A stretch of 64,000 bases of DNA from Cryobacterium inferilacus. GTDB lineage: Bacteria > Actinomycetota > Actinomycetes > Actinomycetales > Microbacteriaceae. The stretch covers positions 1 through 64,000 of the forward strand of contig NZ_JAIEUL010000005.1 in assembly GCF_019599185.1 (NCBI RefSeq), given 5' to 3'. The position numbers were made by a program, and so were the translations under genes. Below are positions 19,396 through 30,928 of the stretch, in pieces. Under the pieces are notes generated by a model. That model did no database searches, had not been told where the DNA came from, and saw only the letters and a program-made list of their open reading frames with translations. How positions within the stretch are numbered: the first letter of the stretch is position 1; each line of letters begins with the position of its first letter.

Positions 19396-19776
19396 CTATA
19401 CGATCAGGCTGCCGAGGCCGAACACGAAGATGTCGAGGGACAGCGCGGAGACCAGGCACAGGCCCGCGAGCAGCAGCAGCGCCTGGGGACCGGCTTCGCG
19501 GCGGCGGCCCAACCAGAAGGCGATGCCGAAGACCACGACCGGCGCGAGCACACCGGTCAGCAGCAGGCCCCAGCCGAATCCGTTCAGCGTCGTGTCCAGG
19601 CTCTGCGCTGCCTCGTTGAGGCCGATCAGGTTGCCCAGGCCCGACCAGGCGCTGTAGGCGTAGAACAGGCCGAACCCGATGGCGATGGTGGCGGAGAGCC
19701 AGCCCGGCGTGCGACGGGTGCGGTTCTTGTAGTCCTTCGCCGTCACGGTGGTCTTGTCAGTCTTGTCGGCGCTCAT
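19396..19776 (-). CDS. Small membrane protein of unknown function
   Basis: 126 residues, with a charged N-terminus (about 25 residues, Lys/Thr-rich), then three hydrophobic segments at about 26-48, 68-90 and 100-124. I do not recognise the family. Its ATG overlaps the stop of the upstream membrane gene (TGATG at 19774-19778), so the two are translationally coupled and probably work together in the membrane. Confidence 0.75.
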   Translation of the reverse strand: MSADKTDKTTVTAKDYKNRTRRTPGWLSATIAIGFGLFYAYSAWSGLGNLIGLNEAAQSLDTTLNGFGWGLLLTGVLAPVVVFGIAFWLGRRREAGPQALLLLAGLCLVSALSLDIFVFGLGSLIV

Positions 19777-20261
19777 CAGAGTCCCCCGGTTCCGGCGATG
19801 AAGGGCAGTGGGGCGAGCAGGATGACGCCCAGGATCAGCCAGGTCCAGCGCAGCCGGGGCCGGCCGCGGGTCAGCCAGTACGAGGAGGCGAACCAGACGG
19901 CGGGCGCCGCGATGGCCAGCCAGGTGCCGAGGGAGAACATGAACTGCGCCAGCGGGTCGCTGAACGGATTGGTCAGGCGGCCGACGCCGATGACCCACCC
20001 GATCGTGTAGAGCAGGTACGCGCCGGCGAGGATGCCCAGACCCACGAGGGCCGGGGACGACATTGCGGCCTTCTGAGTGGGGGCGTCGACGTAGCCGCCG
20101 GGGGAACCGGTCACGGCCCAGCCCTCCGGCAGGTCGGTGCCCGGCTCGGTCGGCTCAGTGCCCTGCTCGGGGCTGCTGCTGCCGTTGCTGCTACTGGAGA
20201 CGAGCGTGGGGTCGTCGTCGCCGGCCCAGCCGAGGGCCTCGTCATCCCGTGGAGAAGTCAT
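19776..20261 (-). CDS. Membrane protein with acidic Ser-rich N-terminus
   Basis: 161 residues. The first 65 are acidic and rich in Ser/Pro/Gly, presumably cytoplasmic; three hydrophobic segments follow at about 70-90, 108-128 and 140-158, with a basic TRGRPRLR loop. The function is unknown. It is coupled to the next membrane gene. Its upstream gap carries three 16-bp tandem repeats. Confidence 0.75.
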   Translation of the reverse strand: MTSPRDDEALGWAGDDDPTLVSSSSNGSSSPEQGTEPTEPGTDLPEGWAVTGSPGGYVDAPTQKAAMSSPALVGLGILAGAYLLYTIGWVIGVGRLTNPFSDPLAQFMFSLGTWLAIAAPAVWFASSYWLTRGRPRLRWTWLILGVILLAPLPFIAGTGGL

Positions 20262-20274
20262 GGGCTCAGCTTAT

Positions 20275-20318
20275 TGGAGGGTGGGCATAATGGAGGGCGG
20301 GCTTGTTGCAGGGTGGGC
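20275..20318. repeat. Three tandem 16-bp repeats
   Basis: TGGAGGGTGGGC (20275-20286), TGGAGGGCGGGC (20291-20302) and TGCAGGGTGGGC (20307-20318) recur with an exact 16-bp period, separated by ATAA and TTGT. They lie 14 bp upstream of the minus-strand membrane-protein start and just after the alcohol dehydrogenase stop. Regularly spaced repeats in a promoter gap suggest binding sites for a regulator, but this is unproven. Confidence 0.7.
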
Positions 20319-20324
20319 CACTGT

Positions 20325-21380
20325 TCAGAGACTGATCAGCACCTTGAGGGCCCTGGTCTCCGCCGCCCTGGCGAAGGTGTCGTAGGCCTCCAGCACCTGA
20401 TCGAAGCCGAACCGGTGCGTGGCCAACCGCTCGGCCGGGATCTTGTGCTGCGCCACCAGCTTGAGCAGCATCGGCGTGGTGTTGGTGTTCACCAGGCCCA
20501 TGCTGATGCTGATGTTCTGAATCCAGAGGTTCTCCACGTGCAGGGGCACCGGCTTGCCGTGCACCCCCACGTTGGCCAGGTGGCCGCCCGGCCGCACGAT
20601 CTCGGTCGCCATCGTGAAGGTCTCTGGGATGCCGACCGCTTCGATCGCCACATCCACCCCGGCCCCGTCGGTGACCGAGAGCACCTCGTCCCTCCAGTCC
20701 GGCCGGTCGGAACGCACGGTGTGGGTGGCACCGAACGCCCTGGCCTGCGTCAGCCGGTTCTCGTCGATGTCGAGCGCCACGATCGCCCCGGCCCCGTAGA
20801 GTCCGGCCGTGGCGACACAGGCCAGCCCGACCGGGCCGGCGCCGATCACGGCGACGACGTCGCCCGGGGCGACCTGTCCGTACTGCACCCCGATCTCGAA
20901 GCCCGTGGGCAGGATGTCCGAGAGCATGACGGCCTCGGCGTCGGTGACCGAGTCCGGCAGCGGGTACAGCGAGTTGTCGGCGTACGGCACCCGCACGAGC
21001 TCGGCCTGGGTGCCGTCGATGAGGTGGCCGAGGACCCAGCCGATGCCCGACCGGCCCTCGTCGCCGAGACAGTGCGAGTAGAGACCGGTCTTGCAGTTGG
21101 CGCAGTGACCGCAGGACTTGATGCAGGAGATCAACACGCGCTGGCCCACCGCGATGGACTCCACCGACTCGCCGATCTGAACGACCGTGCCCACCCCCTC
21201 ATGGCCCAGGATGCGCCCTGGCGCGACCGCGGGCACGTCGCCCTTGAGAATGTGCAGGTCGGTGCCGCAGATGGTGGTGGTGTCGATCCGCACGATCGCG
21301 TCGGTGGACCGCACGATCTCCGGCTCGGGGACCTCGGACCAGGTCTTCTCGCCCGGGCCGCCGTACACGAGTGCTTTCAT
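20325..21380 (-). CDS. Zinc-dependent alcohol dehydrogenase family protein
   Basis: A 351-residue medium-chain dehydrogenase. The catalytic zinc site is visible as CGTDLHI and GHEGVG, and the structural-zinc cysteines as C-x2-C-x2-C within SCGHCANCKTGLYSHC. The Rossmann motif VIGAGPVGLACV is near residue 172. It oxidises or reduces an alcohol/aldehyde pair with NAD(P); similarity is to the threonine/alcohol dehydrogenase-like group used for C3-C4 and secondary alcohols. It is followed by a membrane gene pair but separated by the tandem repeats, so it may be monocistronic. Confidence 0.88.
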   Translation of the reverse strand: MKALVYGGPGEKTWSEVPEPEIVRSTDAIVRIDTTTICGTDLHILKGDVPAVAPGRILGHEGVGTVVQIGESVESIAVGQRVLISCIKSCGHCANCKTGLYSHCLGDEGRSGIGWVLGHLIDGTQAELVRVPYADNSLYPLPDSVTDAEAVMLSDILPTGFEIGVQYGQVAPGDVVAVIGAGPVGLACVATAGLYGAGAIVALDIDENRLTQARAFGATHTVRSDRPDWRDEVLSVTDGAGVDVAIEAVGIPETFTMATEIVRPGGHLANVGVHGKPVPLHVENLWIQNISISMGLVNTNTTPMLLKLVAQHKIPAERLATHRFGFDQVLEAYDTFARAAETRALKVLISL

Positions 21381-21446
21381 GGGGAGCTCCTCTCGTCACC
21401 GCTCTGTGATGTGCAGGTGATAGTACGCGCTGCGGGCGCGATCGGC

Positions 21447-22064
21447 TCAGCGGCGACGCACCACGAGAGCGACCGCGATGACCCAGCCGAGCACACCGGC
21501 CAGGCACACCCGCTCGGCCAGGCCGATCACACCGGGGGTGAGAGTGGCGGCCACACCCAGCCAGGCCAGCCCGCCGAGGGCAACGCCGGTGAGGATGGCG
21601 GCGGCCGGGTACGCCGCGCGCAGCCGGTCACTCCCCCGCAGCCACAGAGTGAGCAGCACGAAGCCCGCCAGAGCGGCAAAGAAGCCCACGACCGCGACGG
21701 CGAGGTGCGCGGTGCCGAGGGCGGTGCTGGGGGCCAGGCCCGGCGCATCCGCTGCGGGGATGTCGGTGGGCAGAAAGGCGAGGGCGGCGGATGCTGCTCC
21801 GGCCAGCAGGGTGAACGCCAGACCGGTGCGCTGCAGCCGGGTGCGCGGGCCGAACCGTGCCAGGGCGGCGACGATGCAGACCGTGACCACTCCCCTGGCC
21901 AGGAAGTTCAGGTTCATGATCCAGCCATAGGGGCCGACGGCGAGGTTGCTCTCGGCCTCGGACACGACGCTGTAGTGCGGCGGCAGCTGCTGCAGAACGA
22001 CGTCGACGAGCACGTAGAGCACCGCGCCGACCAGGGCAACGGTGGCTAGGGCTCTGGTACTCAC
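21447..22064 (-). CDS. DUF998-family membrane protein
   Basis: About 205 residues with six hydrophobic helices. The motif NLAVGPYGWIMNLNF near residue 40 and the overall pattern match DUF998 proteins, which have no established function. The start is GTG 22064; the open frame extends further but enters the ilvC terminator. It shares strand with ilvC, separated by the terminator at 22171-22202. Confidence 0.8.
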   Translation of the reverse strand: MSTRALATVALVGAVLYVLVDVVLQQLPPHYSVVSEAESNLAVGPYGWIMNLNFLARGVVTVCIVAALARFGPRTRLQRTGLAFTLLAGAASAALAFLPTDIPAADAPGLAPSTALGTAHLAVAVVGFFAALAGFVLLTLWLRGSDRLRAAYPAAAILTGVALGGLAWLGVAATLTPGVIGLAERVCLAGVLGWVIAVALVVRRR

Positions 22065-22170
22065 GCGGGGAAGCCTATCGGGCTGCCGCGGCCGCCGAGT
22101 TGCCGCAAACACCCCGTTCTGCAGCGCCGAAGGGGCAACATGCGGCAAGTCGGTGTACGGGCGGGCATGC

Positions 22171-22202
22171 CGAAGGGGCCGGTCGAGTGACCGGCCCCTT
22201 CG
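22171..22202 (-). terminator. Terminator of the ilv operon
   Basis: A perfect 14-bp stem (22171-22184 with 22189-22202) with loop GAGT begins about 20 bp after the ilvC stop. It ends the ilvDBNC transcript. Confidence 0.9.
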
Positions 22203-22222
22203 GGAAGAACAGAAGCTGCGAG

Positions 22223-23825
<1,603 letters not shown>

Positions 23826-23827
23826 GG

Positions 23828-25642
23828 TTACTCCTCTTCCCAGGTGGGGGCGTGGTCCTTGGCGTACTGAACGAAACTGTTGCTGACACCCTGCGGCACC
23901 ATCGGCCACACCATGGCGTCACGGCTCACGATGAAGTCGATCACCACCGGCCGGTCGTTGGTGGCCAGGGCCAGCTTGATGGCGTCGTCGACCTGGTCGG
24001 CGCTGGTGACCCGGATGCCCAGGGCGCCGTACGCGTCGGCCATCTTCACGAAGTCGGGCACCATGGCGGTGCCGTGACCGGTGTTGAGGTCGGTGAAGGA
24101 GTGCCGGCCGTCGTAGAACAGCGACTGCCACTGGCGCACCATGCCCAGGGACGAGTTGTTGATGATCGCCACCTTGATCGGGATGTTGTTGATCGTGCAG
24201 GTGGCCAGCTCCTGGTTGGTCATCTGGAAGCAACCGTCGCCGTCGATGGCCCAGACCGTGCGGTCTGGCTGGGCGACCTTGGCGCCCATGGCCGCGGGCA
24301 CCGAATAGCCCATGGTGCCGGCGCCGCCGGAGTTGAGCCAGGAGTTGGGTCGCTCGTACTTGATGAACTGGGCCGCCCACATCTGGTGCTGGCCGACGCC
24401 GGCGGCGTAGACGCCCTCCGGGCCGGTGAGCTCGCCGATGCGCTTGATCACGTACTGCGGAGCGAGCAGGCCGTCGGCCGGTTCGCTGTAGCCCAGCGGG
24501 AACTTCTCGCGCAGCCCGTTGAGGTAGGTCCACCACTCGTGGATGTCGGGGGTGGTCGTCGCGATCGCGTCCCGGTAGGCCACCGTGAGGTCGGCGATGA
24601 CGTCCTTGGCGTCACCGACGATGGGAACGTCGGCGGCGCGGATCTTGCCGATCTCGGCCGGGTCGACGTCCACGTGCACGATGGTCGCGTTCGGGGCGAA
24701 CTCGCTCGCCTTGCCGGTGACGCGGTCATCGAAGCGGGCGCCGAGGGCGATGATGAGGTCGGATTCCTGCAGCGCGAGCACGGCGGAGACCGTGCCGTGC
24801 ATGCCGGGCATGCCGAGGTGCTGCTCGTGCGAGTCGGGGAACGCGCCGCGAGCCATCAACGTCGTGACGACGGGGGTCTTGCTGAGCTCGGCGAACTCGA
24901 GGAGCTCCTCGGAGGCCTTGGCCCGGATGACCCCGCCGCCGACGTACAGCACGGGCTTGGACGCGCCGGCCAGCAGCGCGGCCGCGGCCTGCACCTGCTT
25001 GCCGTGCGCCTTGGTGATCGGCCGGTAGCCGGGCAGGTCGAGCTTGGGCGGCCAGATGAACGGCGCGCTCAGCTGCTGGGCGTCCTTGGTGATGTCCACC
25101 AGCACCGGGCCGGGGCGGCCGGTGTTGCAGATCAGGAACGCCGACGCGAGGGCCGCGGGGATGTCCTCCGGCCGCTTCACCAGGAAGGAGTGCTTGGTGA
25201 TCGGCATGGTGATGCCGACGATGTCGGCCTCCTGGAAGGCATCCGTGCCCATCAGGGTGCTGAACACCTGGCCGGTGATCGCCAAGAGCGGCACCGAGTC
25301 CATGTAGGCGTCGGCGATGGCGGTGACCAGGTTGGTGGCGCCGGGGCCCGAGGTGGCGATGGCCACCCCCACCCGGTTGCTCGAGGACGCGTAACCCTCG
25401 GCGGCGTGGCCGGCACCCTGCTCGTGGCGCACGAGGATGTGCCGGATGTCGTCCTGGCTCATGATCTCGTCGTAGAGCGGGATGACGGCGCCGCCGGGCA
25501 GGCCGAACACGTCGGTGACGCCCAGGAGTTTGAGCGTCTCCAGGATCGCACCGGAGCCGGTGAGCACCTTCGGCGGTGCCGAGGGCTCGGCCGACGGCGC
25601 GGAAACGGACGGGGATGGCACGGGATAGGGTTCCGTGGTCAT
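23828..25642 (-). CDS. ilvB: Acetolactate synthase catalytic subunit
   Basis: A ThDP- and FAD-dependent enzyme of 604 residues that condenses two pyruvates, or pyruvate with 2-oxobutyrate, in Val/Leu/Ile synthesis. The catalytic glutamate lies in [15 protein letters not shown], and the ThDP motif is [13 protein letters not shown] Pro/Ser/Ala-rich 30-residue N-terminal extension precedes the conserved region ([15 protein letters not shown]). The ATG at 25642 has AAGGGA 12 bp upstream; a TTG three codons earlier is an alternative. Confidence 0.96.
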   Translation of the reverse strand: MTTEPYPVPSPSVSAPSAEPSAPPKVLTGSGAILETLKLLGVTDVFGLPGGAVIPLYDEIMSQDDIRHILVRHEQGAGHAAEGYASSSNRVGVAIATSGPGATNLVTAIADAYMDSVPLLAITGQVFSTLMGTDAFQEADIVGITMPITKHSFLVKRPEDIPAALASAFLICNTGRPGPVLVDITKDAQQLSAPFIWPPKLDLPGYRPITKAHGKQVQAAAALLAGASKPVLYVGGGVIRAKASEELLEFAELSKTPVVTTLMARGAFPDSHEQHLGMPGMHGTVSAVLALQESDLIIALGARFDDRVTGKASEFAPNATIVHVDVDPAEIGKIRAADVPIVGDAKDVIADLTVAYRDAIATTTPDIHEWWTYLNGLREKFPLGYSEPADGLLAPQYVIKRIGELTGPEGVYAAGVGQHQMWAAQFIKYERPNSWLNSGGAGTMGYSVPAAMGAKVAQPDRTVWAIDGDGCFQMTNQELATCTINNIPIKVAIINNSSLGMVRQWQSLFYDGRHSFTDLNTGHGTAMVPDFVKMADAYGALGIRVTSADQVDDAIKLALATNDRPVVIDFIVSRDAMVWPMVPQGVSNSFVQYAKDHAPTWEEE

Positions 25643-25680
25643 GAGAGGCAATTCCCTTAATCGGTGACGGATGGTGTCGA

Positions 25681-27375
25681 TCAGCCCGTGGTCGCGCCCA
25701 GCGCGGCTGACTGCACGAGCTTGGAGTACTTGGCGAGAACGCCACGGGTGTAACGGGGAGGAAGCGGTGCCCAGCCTTCTCGGCGGGCGGTCAGCTCGGC
25801 AGGGTCGACCAGTAGGTCAAGCGAGCGAGCTGCGATATCGACCCGTATCAGATCACCATCGCGCACGAATGCGATAGGACCTGCGTCCACCGCTTCGGGT
25901 GCTATATGGCCGATACACAGTCCGGTTGTGCCGCCTGAGAATCGACCATCAGTCAATAGTAGTACATCGGCTCCGAGACCTGCGCCCTTGATGGCGGCGG
26001 TGATCGAGAGCATCTCGCGCATGCCAGGTCCGCCCTTGGGGCCTTCGTAGCGGATGACGACGACGTCGCCGGCCAGGATCTCCCCGTTGGTGAGGGCGTC
26101 CATGGCTGCGCGCTCGCGTTCGAAGACCCGGGCGGGGCCCTCGAAGATATCGCTGTCGAAGCCGGCGGTCTTCACGACGGCGCCCTCAGGGGCGATCGAG
26201 CCCTTGAGGATGGTGATGCCGCCTGAGGCGTGGATCGGGTTGTCCAGGGTGCGCAGGACCTTGCCGTCGAGTTCGGGCGGGTCGATCTCGGCGAGGTTCT
26301 CGGCCACGGTCTTGCCCGTGACGGTGAGGCAGTCGCCGTGGATGAGGCCGGCTTCGAGCAGCGCGCGCATCACGGCGGGTACCCCGCCGTGACGGTCGAC
26401 GTCGTTCATGACGTACTTGCCGAAGGGCTTGAGGTCGCCGATGTGCGGCACCTTGTCGCCGATGCGGTTGAAGTCGTCGAGGGTGAGCTCGACCTCGGCC
26501 TCCTGGGCGATGGCGAGCAGGTGCAGCACCACGTTGGTGGAGCCACCGAAGGCCATGGCCACGGCGATGGCGTTCTCGAACGCCTTCTTGGTGAGGATGT
26601 CGCGGGCGGTGATGCCCAGGCGCAGCAGGTTGACGACGGCCTCGCCGGAGCGGTGGGCGTAGTAGTCGCGGCGGCGGTCGGCGGAGGCGGGTGAGGCGGA
26701 ACCGGGCAGGCTCATGCCCAGTGCTTCGGCGACACTGGCCATGGTGTTGGCGGTGTACATGCCGCCGCAGGCACCCTCGCCGGGGGCGAAGGCGCACTCG
26801 ATGCGCTTGGCGTCGGCCTCGCTCATGCGGCCGGCCTTGACGGCGCCGACGGCTTCGAACGAGTCGATGATGGTGATGTCTTTTTCGGTGCCGTCGGAGA
26901 GCTTGACCCAGCCAGGAGCGATCGACCCGGCGTAGAGAAAGACACTGGCGAGGTCGAGGCGCGCGGCGGCCATGAGCATCCCTGGCAGGGACTTGTCGCA
27001 GCCGGCCAGCAGCACGGAGCCGTCGAGGCGCTCGGCCTGCATGACGACCTCGACGGAGTCGGCGATGACCTCACGGGAGACGAGGGAGAAGTGCATGCCC
27101 TCGTGGCCCATCGAGATGCCGTCGGAGACGGAGATGGTGCCGAACTGCAGCGGGTACCCGCCGCCGGAGTGCACACCCTCCTTGGACGCCTGCGCGAGGC
27201 GGTCCAGGGACAGGTTGCACGGCGTGATCTCGTTCCACGAGCTCGCGATGCCGATCTGGGGCTTGTCCCAGTCGGCGTCGCCCATGCCCACCGCACGGAG
27301 CATGCCGCGGGAGGTGGTGGCTTCGATGCCATCGGTGACGTCGCGACTGCGGGGCTTGATATCGATCTCAGACAT
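25681..27375 (-). CDS. ilvD: Dihydroxy-acid dehydratase
   Basis: A 564-residue iron-sulfur dehydratase that makes the 2-oxo acids of the Val and Ile pathways. Cluster cysteines are in [10 protein letters not shown] and [14 protein letters not shown]. It is the first gene of the operon; the 38-bp gap to ilvB has no terminator. The last about 60 codons have unusual composition: the lines at 25801, 25861 and 25921 hold 34, 36 and 33 G+C per 60, while the line at 26041 holds 41. The protein sequence there is still normal for the family, so the gene is intact. Confidence 0.96.
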   Translation of the reverse strand: MSEIDIKPRSRDVTDGIEATTSRGMLRAVGMGDADWDKPQIGIASSWNEITPCNLSLDRLAQASKEGVHSGGGYPLQFGTISVSDGISMGHEGMHFSLVSREVIADSVEVVMQAERLDGSVLLAGCDKSLPGMLMAAARLDLASVFLYAGSIAPGWVKLSDGTEKDITIIDSFEAVGAVKAGRMSEADAKRIECAFAPGEGACGGMYTANTMASVAEALGMSLPGSASPASADRRRDYYAHRSGEAVVNLLRLGITARDILTKKAFENAIAVAMAFGGSTNVVLHLLAIAQEAEVELTLDDFNRIGDKVPHIGDLKPFGKYVMNDVDRHGGVPAVMRALLEAGLIHGDCLTVTGKTVAENLAEIDPPELDGKVLRTLDNPIHASGGITILKGSIAPEGAVVKTAGFDSDIFEGPARVFERERAAMDALTNGEILAGDVVVIRYEGPKGGPGMREMLSITAAIKGAGLGADVLLLTDGRFSGGTTGLCIGHIAPEAVDAGPIAFVRDGDLIRVDIAARSLDLLVDPAELTARREGWAPLPPRYTRGVLAKYSKLVQSAALGATTG

Positions 27376-27443
27376 GGTCCGAGTCTAGAACGTCGCGGGC
27401 GGCACGCAGGTCAGGGACCCGGCGGCACGCCCGCGACGGCGGG

Positions 27444-29738
27444 TTACTCCGGCTGCGCAGCCGCGCGGAAGTCGGCCAGGAGCGCGAGCACCTGGGTGAC
27501 TTCCTTGGGGCCGCGCACCCGGTACCCGGCCAGGGTCGCCCCTGGGCCGATCTTCAGGCCGAGGTCGCCCTCGCCGAGCACCGTGAAGGCGTCTTCGTCG
27601 GTGACGTCGTCGCCGGCGTAGAGCACCCGGTCGGCGCCGGTGTGCTTGCGCAGGCGTTCGAGGGCGTCGCCCTTGGTGCTGGAGCGCACCGAGAATTCCA
27701 AGACGTTCTTGCCCTCGCGCACGGTGAGCGACGGCAGCAGCTCGGCGAGCTGGTCGCGGGCCTCCCGCTGCACGGCCTGACCGTCCTGCGCCGTGGCCAG
27801 GCGGGTGTGCAGGGCCAGGCCGGCCGGCTTCTGCTCGATCCAGGTGCCGAACACCGGACCGGAGATGCGCTCGAGCACCCGGGTGAGGGTGTCGAGGTTC
27901 TCGACCTCTTCCGGCACCAGGTCCAATTCGATGCCGTTGGCATCCAGCTGCACCTCGATGCCGTGCGAACCGGTGAGAAGCACGTCGTTCTGCGGTTCGG
28001 CGACGTGCTTGAGGCTCACCAGGGCGCGCCCGGAAACGAACGCGACCCGCACGCCGGGCAGGTCGAGCAGACGCTGCACGACGTCGTGGGTGCCGTCGAC
28101 CGCACGGGCGTCCTCCGGCTCGTCCACGTGCGGCGCCAGGGTGCCGTCGAAGTCGAGGGCCACCAGGATGGTCTCGGCCGAGCTGATGTCGCGCAGGGCG
28201 CTGACCAGGTTCTCCGGCACACCGCTCTGCACGGCCGCTCCCCCGGTGAGGGTCTGCAGGAACGAGGCTGACCAGGTGGCCACGTCGTTGTCGAAGACCT
28301 TGCGACGCAGGGCACGCATCCGTCTGGTGCGTTCGCGCTTGGGCATGGTGATGGCCTTCATGATCGACGCCTTCATGCCGTCGATGTCGTGCGGGTTGAT
28401 CAGCACGGCCTGTTTGAGTTCGTCGGCCGCGCCGGCGAATTCGCTGAGCACGAGCACACCGTCGCCGTCGTAGCGCACGGCCACGTATTCCTTGGCGACG
28501 AGGTTCATGCCGTCGCGGAGGGCCGTGACGAGCATCACGTCTGCGGCCAGGTAGAGCGCCACCATCTCCTCCCGCGGGTAACCGTGGTGGTGGTAGCTGA
28601 TGGCGGTGTGACTGATGGTGGAGTAGTCGCCGTTCACGCGGCCGACGGCGAGTTCGATCTCGTCGCGCAGCTGCATGTAGGTGGCGACCCGCTCGCGGGA
28701 CGGGCTGGCGACCTGCACGAGGGTGACGTCCTCCACGCTCAGCGTGCCGTCCTGCAGGAGCTCGCCGAACGCCTTGATGCGGTGGCCGATGCCCTTGGTG
28801 TAGTCCAGCCTGTCGACGCCGAGCATGATCGTCTTGGGGTTGCCGAGGTCCGCCCGGATCTGCCTGGCGCGTTCCTGGATCTCCGGACGCTTGGCCATTG
28901 CCTCGTACGCTTCGGCGTCGATCGAGATCGGGAAGTGCTTGGCGATGACCCGGCGGTGCTGACCGTTCTGGCTGGGCACGTCCACGGCGACGCCGCGGGT
29001 GGCGTAGCCGTAGAGGCGACGCACGGCGCGGGAGAAGTTACCGGCATCCGCGAGACGCTGGAAGCCGATCAGGTCAGCGCCGAGCAGGCCGTCGAGGATC
29101 TGTTTGCGCCAGGGCAGCTGCGCGAAGATGCCGTATGGCGGGAACGGGATGTGGTTGAAAAACCCGATCACCAGGTCGGGGCGGGCGTCGCGGAGCATGC
29201 GCGGCACCAATTGCAGCTGGTAGTCGTGCACCCAGACGGTGGCGCCCGGGGCGGCGGATGCCGCAGCGGCGGTCGCGAAACGGCGGTTGACCTGCACGTA
29301 CGCTTCCCACCACTCGCGGTGGTAGCTCGGCGAGGCGATGACGTCGTGGTAGAGCGGCCAGAGGGTGTCGTTGGAGAAGCCCTCGTAGTAGAGCTCGAGG
29401 TCTTCGGTGCTCAGGCGTACGGGCACGATGGAGATGCCGTCGTTCTCGAACGGTGCGAACTCCCGGTCGGCCACTCCGGGCCAGCCCACCCAGGCGCCGT
29501 CGGAGGCGCGCATCATCGGCTCGAGAGCGGTGACCAGGCCACCGGGCGAGGTGCGCCAGCTTTCGGTGCCGTCTTCGGCGACCTCGTAGTCCACGGGGAG
29601 CCGGTTGGAGACGACGACCAGGTCGAAGTGGCCGGGCGCGACCGAATCGGGACCGGGTTCTTGCGGGGTGTCGGCGGCGGTAGTGTCGGCTGCGGTTTCG
29701 ATGACTCGTCCATTCCGGTGCCCGCCTCTGCGGTACAC
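27444..29738 (-). CDS. otsAB: Fused trehalose-6-phosphate synthase / trehalose phosphatase
   Basis: A bifunctional protein of about 764 residues. The N-terminal GT20 domain (about 38-500) joins UDP/GDP-glucose to glucose-6-phosphate: VVSNRLPV, WVHDYQLQLVPRM and GVDRLDYTKGI are visible. The C-terminal HAD domain (about 520-764) begins ALDFDGTL with D529 and D531 and removes the phosphate to give trehalose. No ATG fits; GTG 29738 is the only reasonable start, and its ribosome binding site is weak. It is divergent from the TIM-barrel gene with only 43 bp between starts. A GH15-type remnant lies 1.7 kb away and could concern trehalose breakdown. Confidence 0.93.
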   Translation of the reverse strand: MYRRGGHRNGRVIETAADTTAADTPQEPGPDSVAPGHFDLVVVSNRLPVDYEVAEDGTESWRTSPGGLVTALEPMMRASDGAWVGWPGVADREFAPFENDGISIVPVRLSTEDLELYYEGFSNDTLWPLYHDVIASPSYHREWWEAYVQVNRRFATAAAASAAPGATVWVHDYQLQLVPRMLRDARPDLVIGFFNHIPFPPYGIFAQLPWRKQILDGLLGADLIGFQRLADAGNFSRAVRRLYGYATRGVAVDVPSQNGQHRRVIAKHFPISIDAEAYEAMAKRPEIQERARQIRADLGNPKTIMLGVDRLDYTKGIGHRIKAFGELLQDGTLSVEDVTLVQVASPSRERVATYMQLRDEIELAVGRVNGDYSTISHTAISYHHHGYPREEMVALYLAADVMLVTALRDGMNLVAKEYVAVRYDGDGVLVLSEFAGAADELKQAVLINPHDIDGMKASIMKAITMPKRERTRRMRALRRKVFDNDVATWSASFLQTLTGGAAVQSGVPENLVSALRDISSAETILVALDFDGTLAPHVDEPEDARAVDGTHDVVQRLLDLPGVRVAFVSGRALVSLKHVAEPQNDVLLTGSHGIEVQLDANGIELDLVPEEVENLDTLTRVLERISGPVFGTWIEQKPAGLALHTRLATAQDGQAVQREARDQLAELLPSLTVREGKNVLEFSVRSSTKGDALERLRKHTGADRVLYAGDDVTDEDAFTVLGEGDLGLKIGPGATLAGYRVRGPKEVTQVLALLADFRAAAQPE

Positions 29739-29781
29739 CTGGCTGTATCTGGAGGTTACCAGCGAAGACTATGCTGACGCC

Positions 29782-30585
29782 GTGATTCGCATCGGCATGA
29801 GTTCCACCTGCGTCTACCCGCTGCCCCTCGAGGATGCCTTCCGGGTGGCGCGAACCGCCGGGTATGACGGCATCGAAGTGATGGTGACCCGCGACGAGAC
29901 CACCCAGGATGCCGCGGCCCTGTCGGCGCTCTCGGAGCGGTACAGCCTGCCGATCCTCTCGATCCACGCCCCGGTGCTGTTGCTCACCCACTTCGTCTGG
30001 GGCAGGGACCCCCGGGTGAAGCTGGAGAAGTCCGCCGAGCTGGCCGCCCAGGTGAACGCCTCGACCGTGGTGGTGCATCCGCCGTTCCGCTGGCAGGCCG
30101 GGTATGCCGAGGACTTCCTCGACATCGTGCGCGAACTGACCGGGTCGACCGGGCTGCAGATCGCCGTCGAGAACATGTTTCCGTGGAAGATCGGCGGGCG
30201 GGGTGTGAAGGCCTACTCCCCCGGCTGGGATCCCACCCTGATGGACTGCGAGGCGGTGACGCTGGACTTCTCGCACTGTGCGCTCAGCGGTCACGACAGC
30301 CTGGCCATGGCGACGGCCCTGGGCCAGCGGCTGCGTCACGTGCACCTCTGCGACGGTTCGGGCTCCCAGGGTGAGGGCCGCGTCTTCGACGAGCACCTGC
30401 TGCCAGGCCGAGGCCGGGAACCGGTGGCGGAGGTTCTTCGGCAGCTGGCCAGTTCAGGCTGGTCGGGCTCGATCGTGGCCGAAGTGAACACGAGAACCGC
30501 ACGCTCGGAACCGACCAGGCTGCAGCTCCTGGCCGAAACCCTCGCGTTCGCCAGAGAACACATCCGCCCCAGTCCGGTAGCGTAG
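29782..30585 (+). CDS. Sugar phosphate isomerase/epimerase-like TIM-barrel protein
   Basis: About 267 residues of the xylose-isomerase-like (AP endonuclease 2) fold. The barrel pattern is clear: GYDGIEVMV, PILSIHAPVLL, TVVVHPPFRW, IAVENMFP (metal-binding Glu), TLDFSHCALSG, HVHLCDGSG and GSIVAEVNTR. The substrate is unknown; related actinobacterial proteins are annotated only by fold. I used GTG 29782 because it gives the typical VIRIGMSST start; ATG 29797 is possible. The following small gene has a strong ribosome binding site 16 bp downstream and may be cotranscribed. Confidence 0.85.
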   Translation: MIRIGMSSTCVYPLPLEDAFRVARTAGYDGIEVMVTRDETTQDAAALSALSERYSLPILSIHAPVLLLTHFVWGRDPRVKLEKSAELAAQVNASTVVVHPPFRWQAGYAEDFLDIVRELTGSTGLQIAVENMFPWKIGGRGVKAYSPGWDPTLMDCEAVTLDFSHCALSGHDSLAMATALGQRLRHVHLCDGSGSQGEGRVFDEHLLPGRGREPVAEVLRQLASSGWSGSIVAEVNTRTARSEPTRLQLLAETLAFAREHIRPSPVA

Positions 30586-30601
30586 AAAACAGGAGGCACA
30601 C

Positions 30602-30811
30602 ATGCGAAAGTTCTTGTTCAACAGCGCAATGTTCAGCGTCGTCGTCGGCGGGTGGCACATTCTGCAGGCCACCAGGAACGGCCCCAGGGACTGGCGCCTG
30701 CTGCTCACCTGGATCGGTTGGGGGCTGAGCGTGGCGGTTGCGGTCGGCAACGTCGTGAAGGACGCCGACGACAAATCGGTGCCGGGAGCCACTGCCAAGA
30801 AGATCAGCTAG
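30602..30811 (+). CDS. Small conserved-looking protein, possibly membrane-associated
   Basis: 69 residues from an ATG preceded by a very good AGGAGG site. There are two moderately hydrophobic stretches (about 8-20 and 34-50) with WHILQATRNGPRDWR between them. I do not recognise the family. It follows the TIM-barrel gene closely, and two hairpins follow it. Confidence 0.75.
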   Translation: MRKFLFNSAMFSVVVGGWHILQATRNGPRDWRLLLTWIGWGLSVAVAVGNVVKDADDKSVPGATAKKIS

Positions 30812-30820
30812 CCCGCGTCT

Positions 30821-30864
30821 GCCCGCCACTGGCGGGCCTGCGGCGTGTCCCCGACGATTCGGGG
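30821..30864 (+). terminator. Tandem hairpins after the small gene
   Basis: GCCCGCC-ACT-GGCGGGC (30821-30837) is followed by CCCCGA-CGAT-TCGGGG (30849-30864). Together they probably end the upstream transcript, although no U-tract is present. Confidence 0.55.
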
Positions 30865-30928
30865 CTGTTCCGGGCGAAACTGGACTTCTCACGTTGATCC
30901 TCACGTTGACAGAAGGAAGGGGCTCCCG

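Noticed and set aside
20274-22049. Long plus-strand open frame antisense to the alcohol dehydrogenase
   Set aside because: The dehydrogenase on the minus strand has complete zinc and NAD motifs; the antisense translation is His/Arg/Gly-rich shadow sequence.
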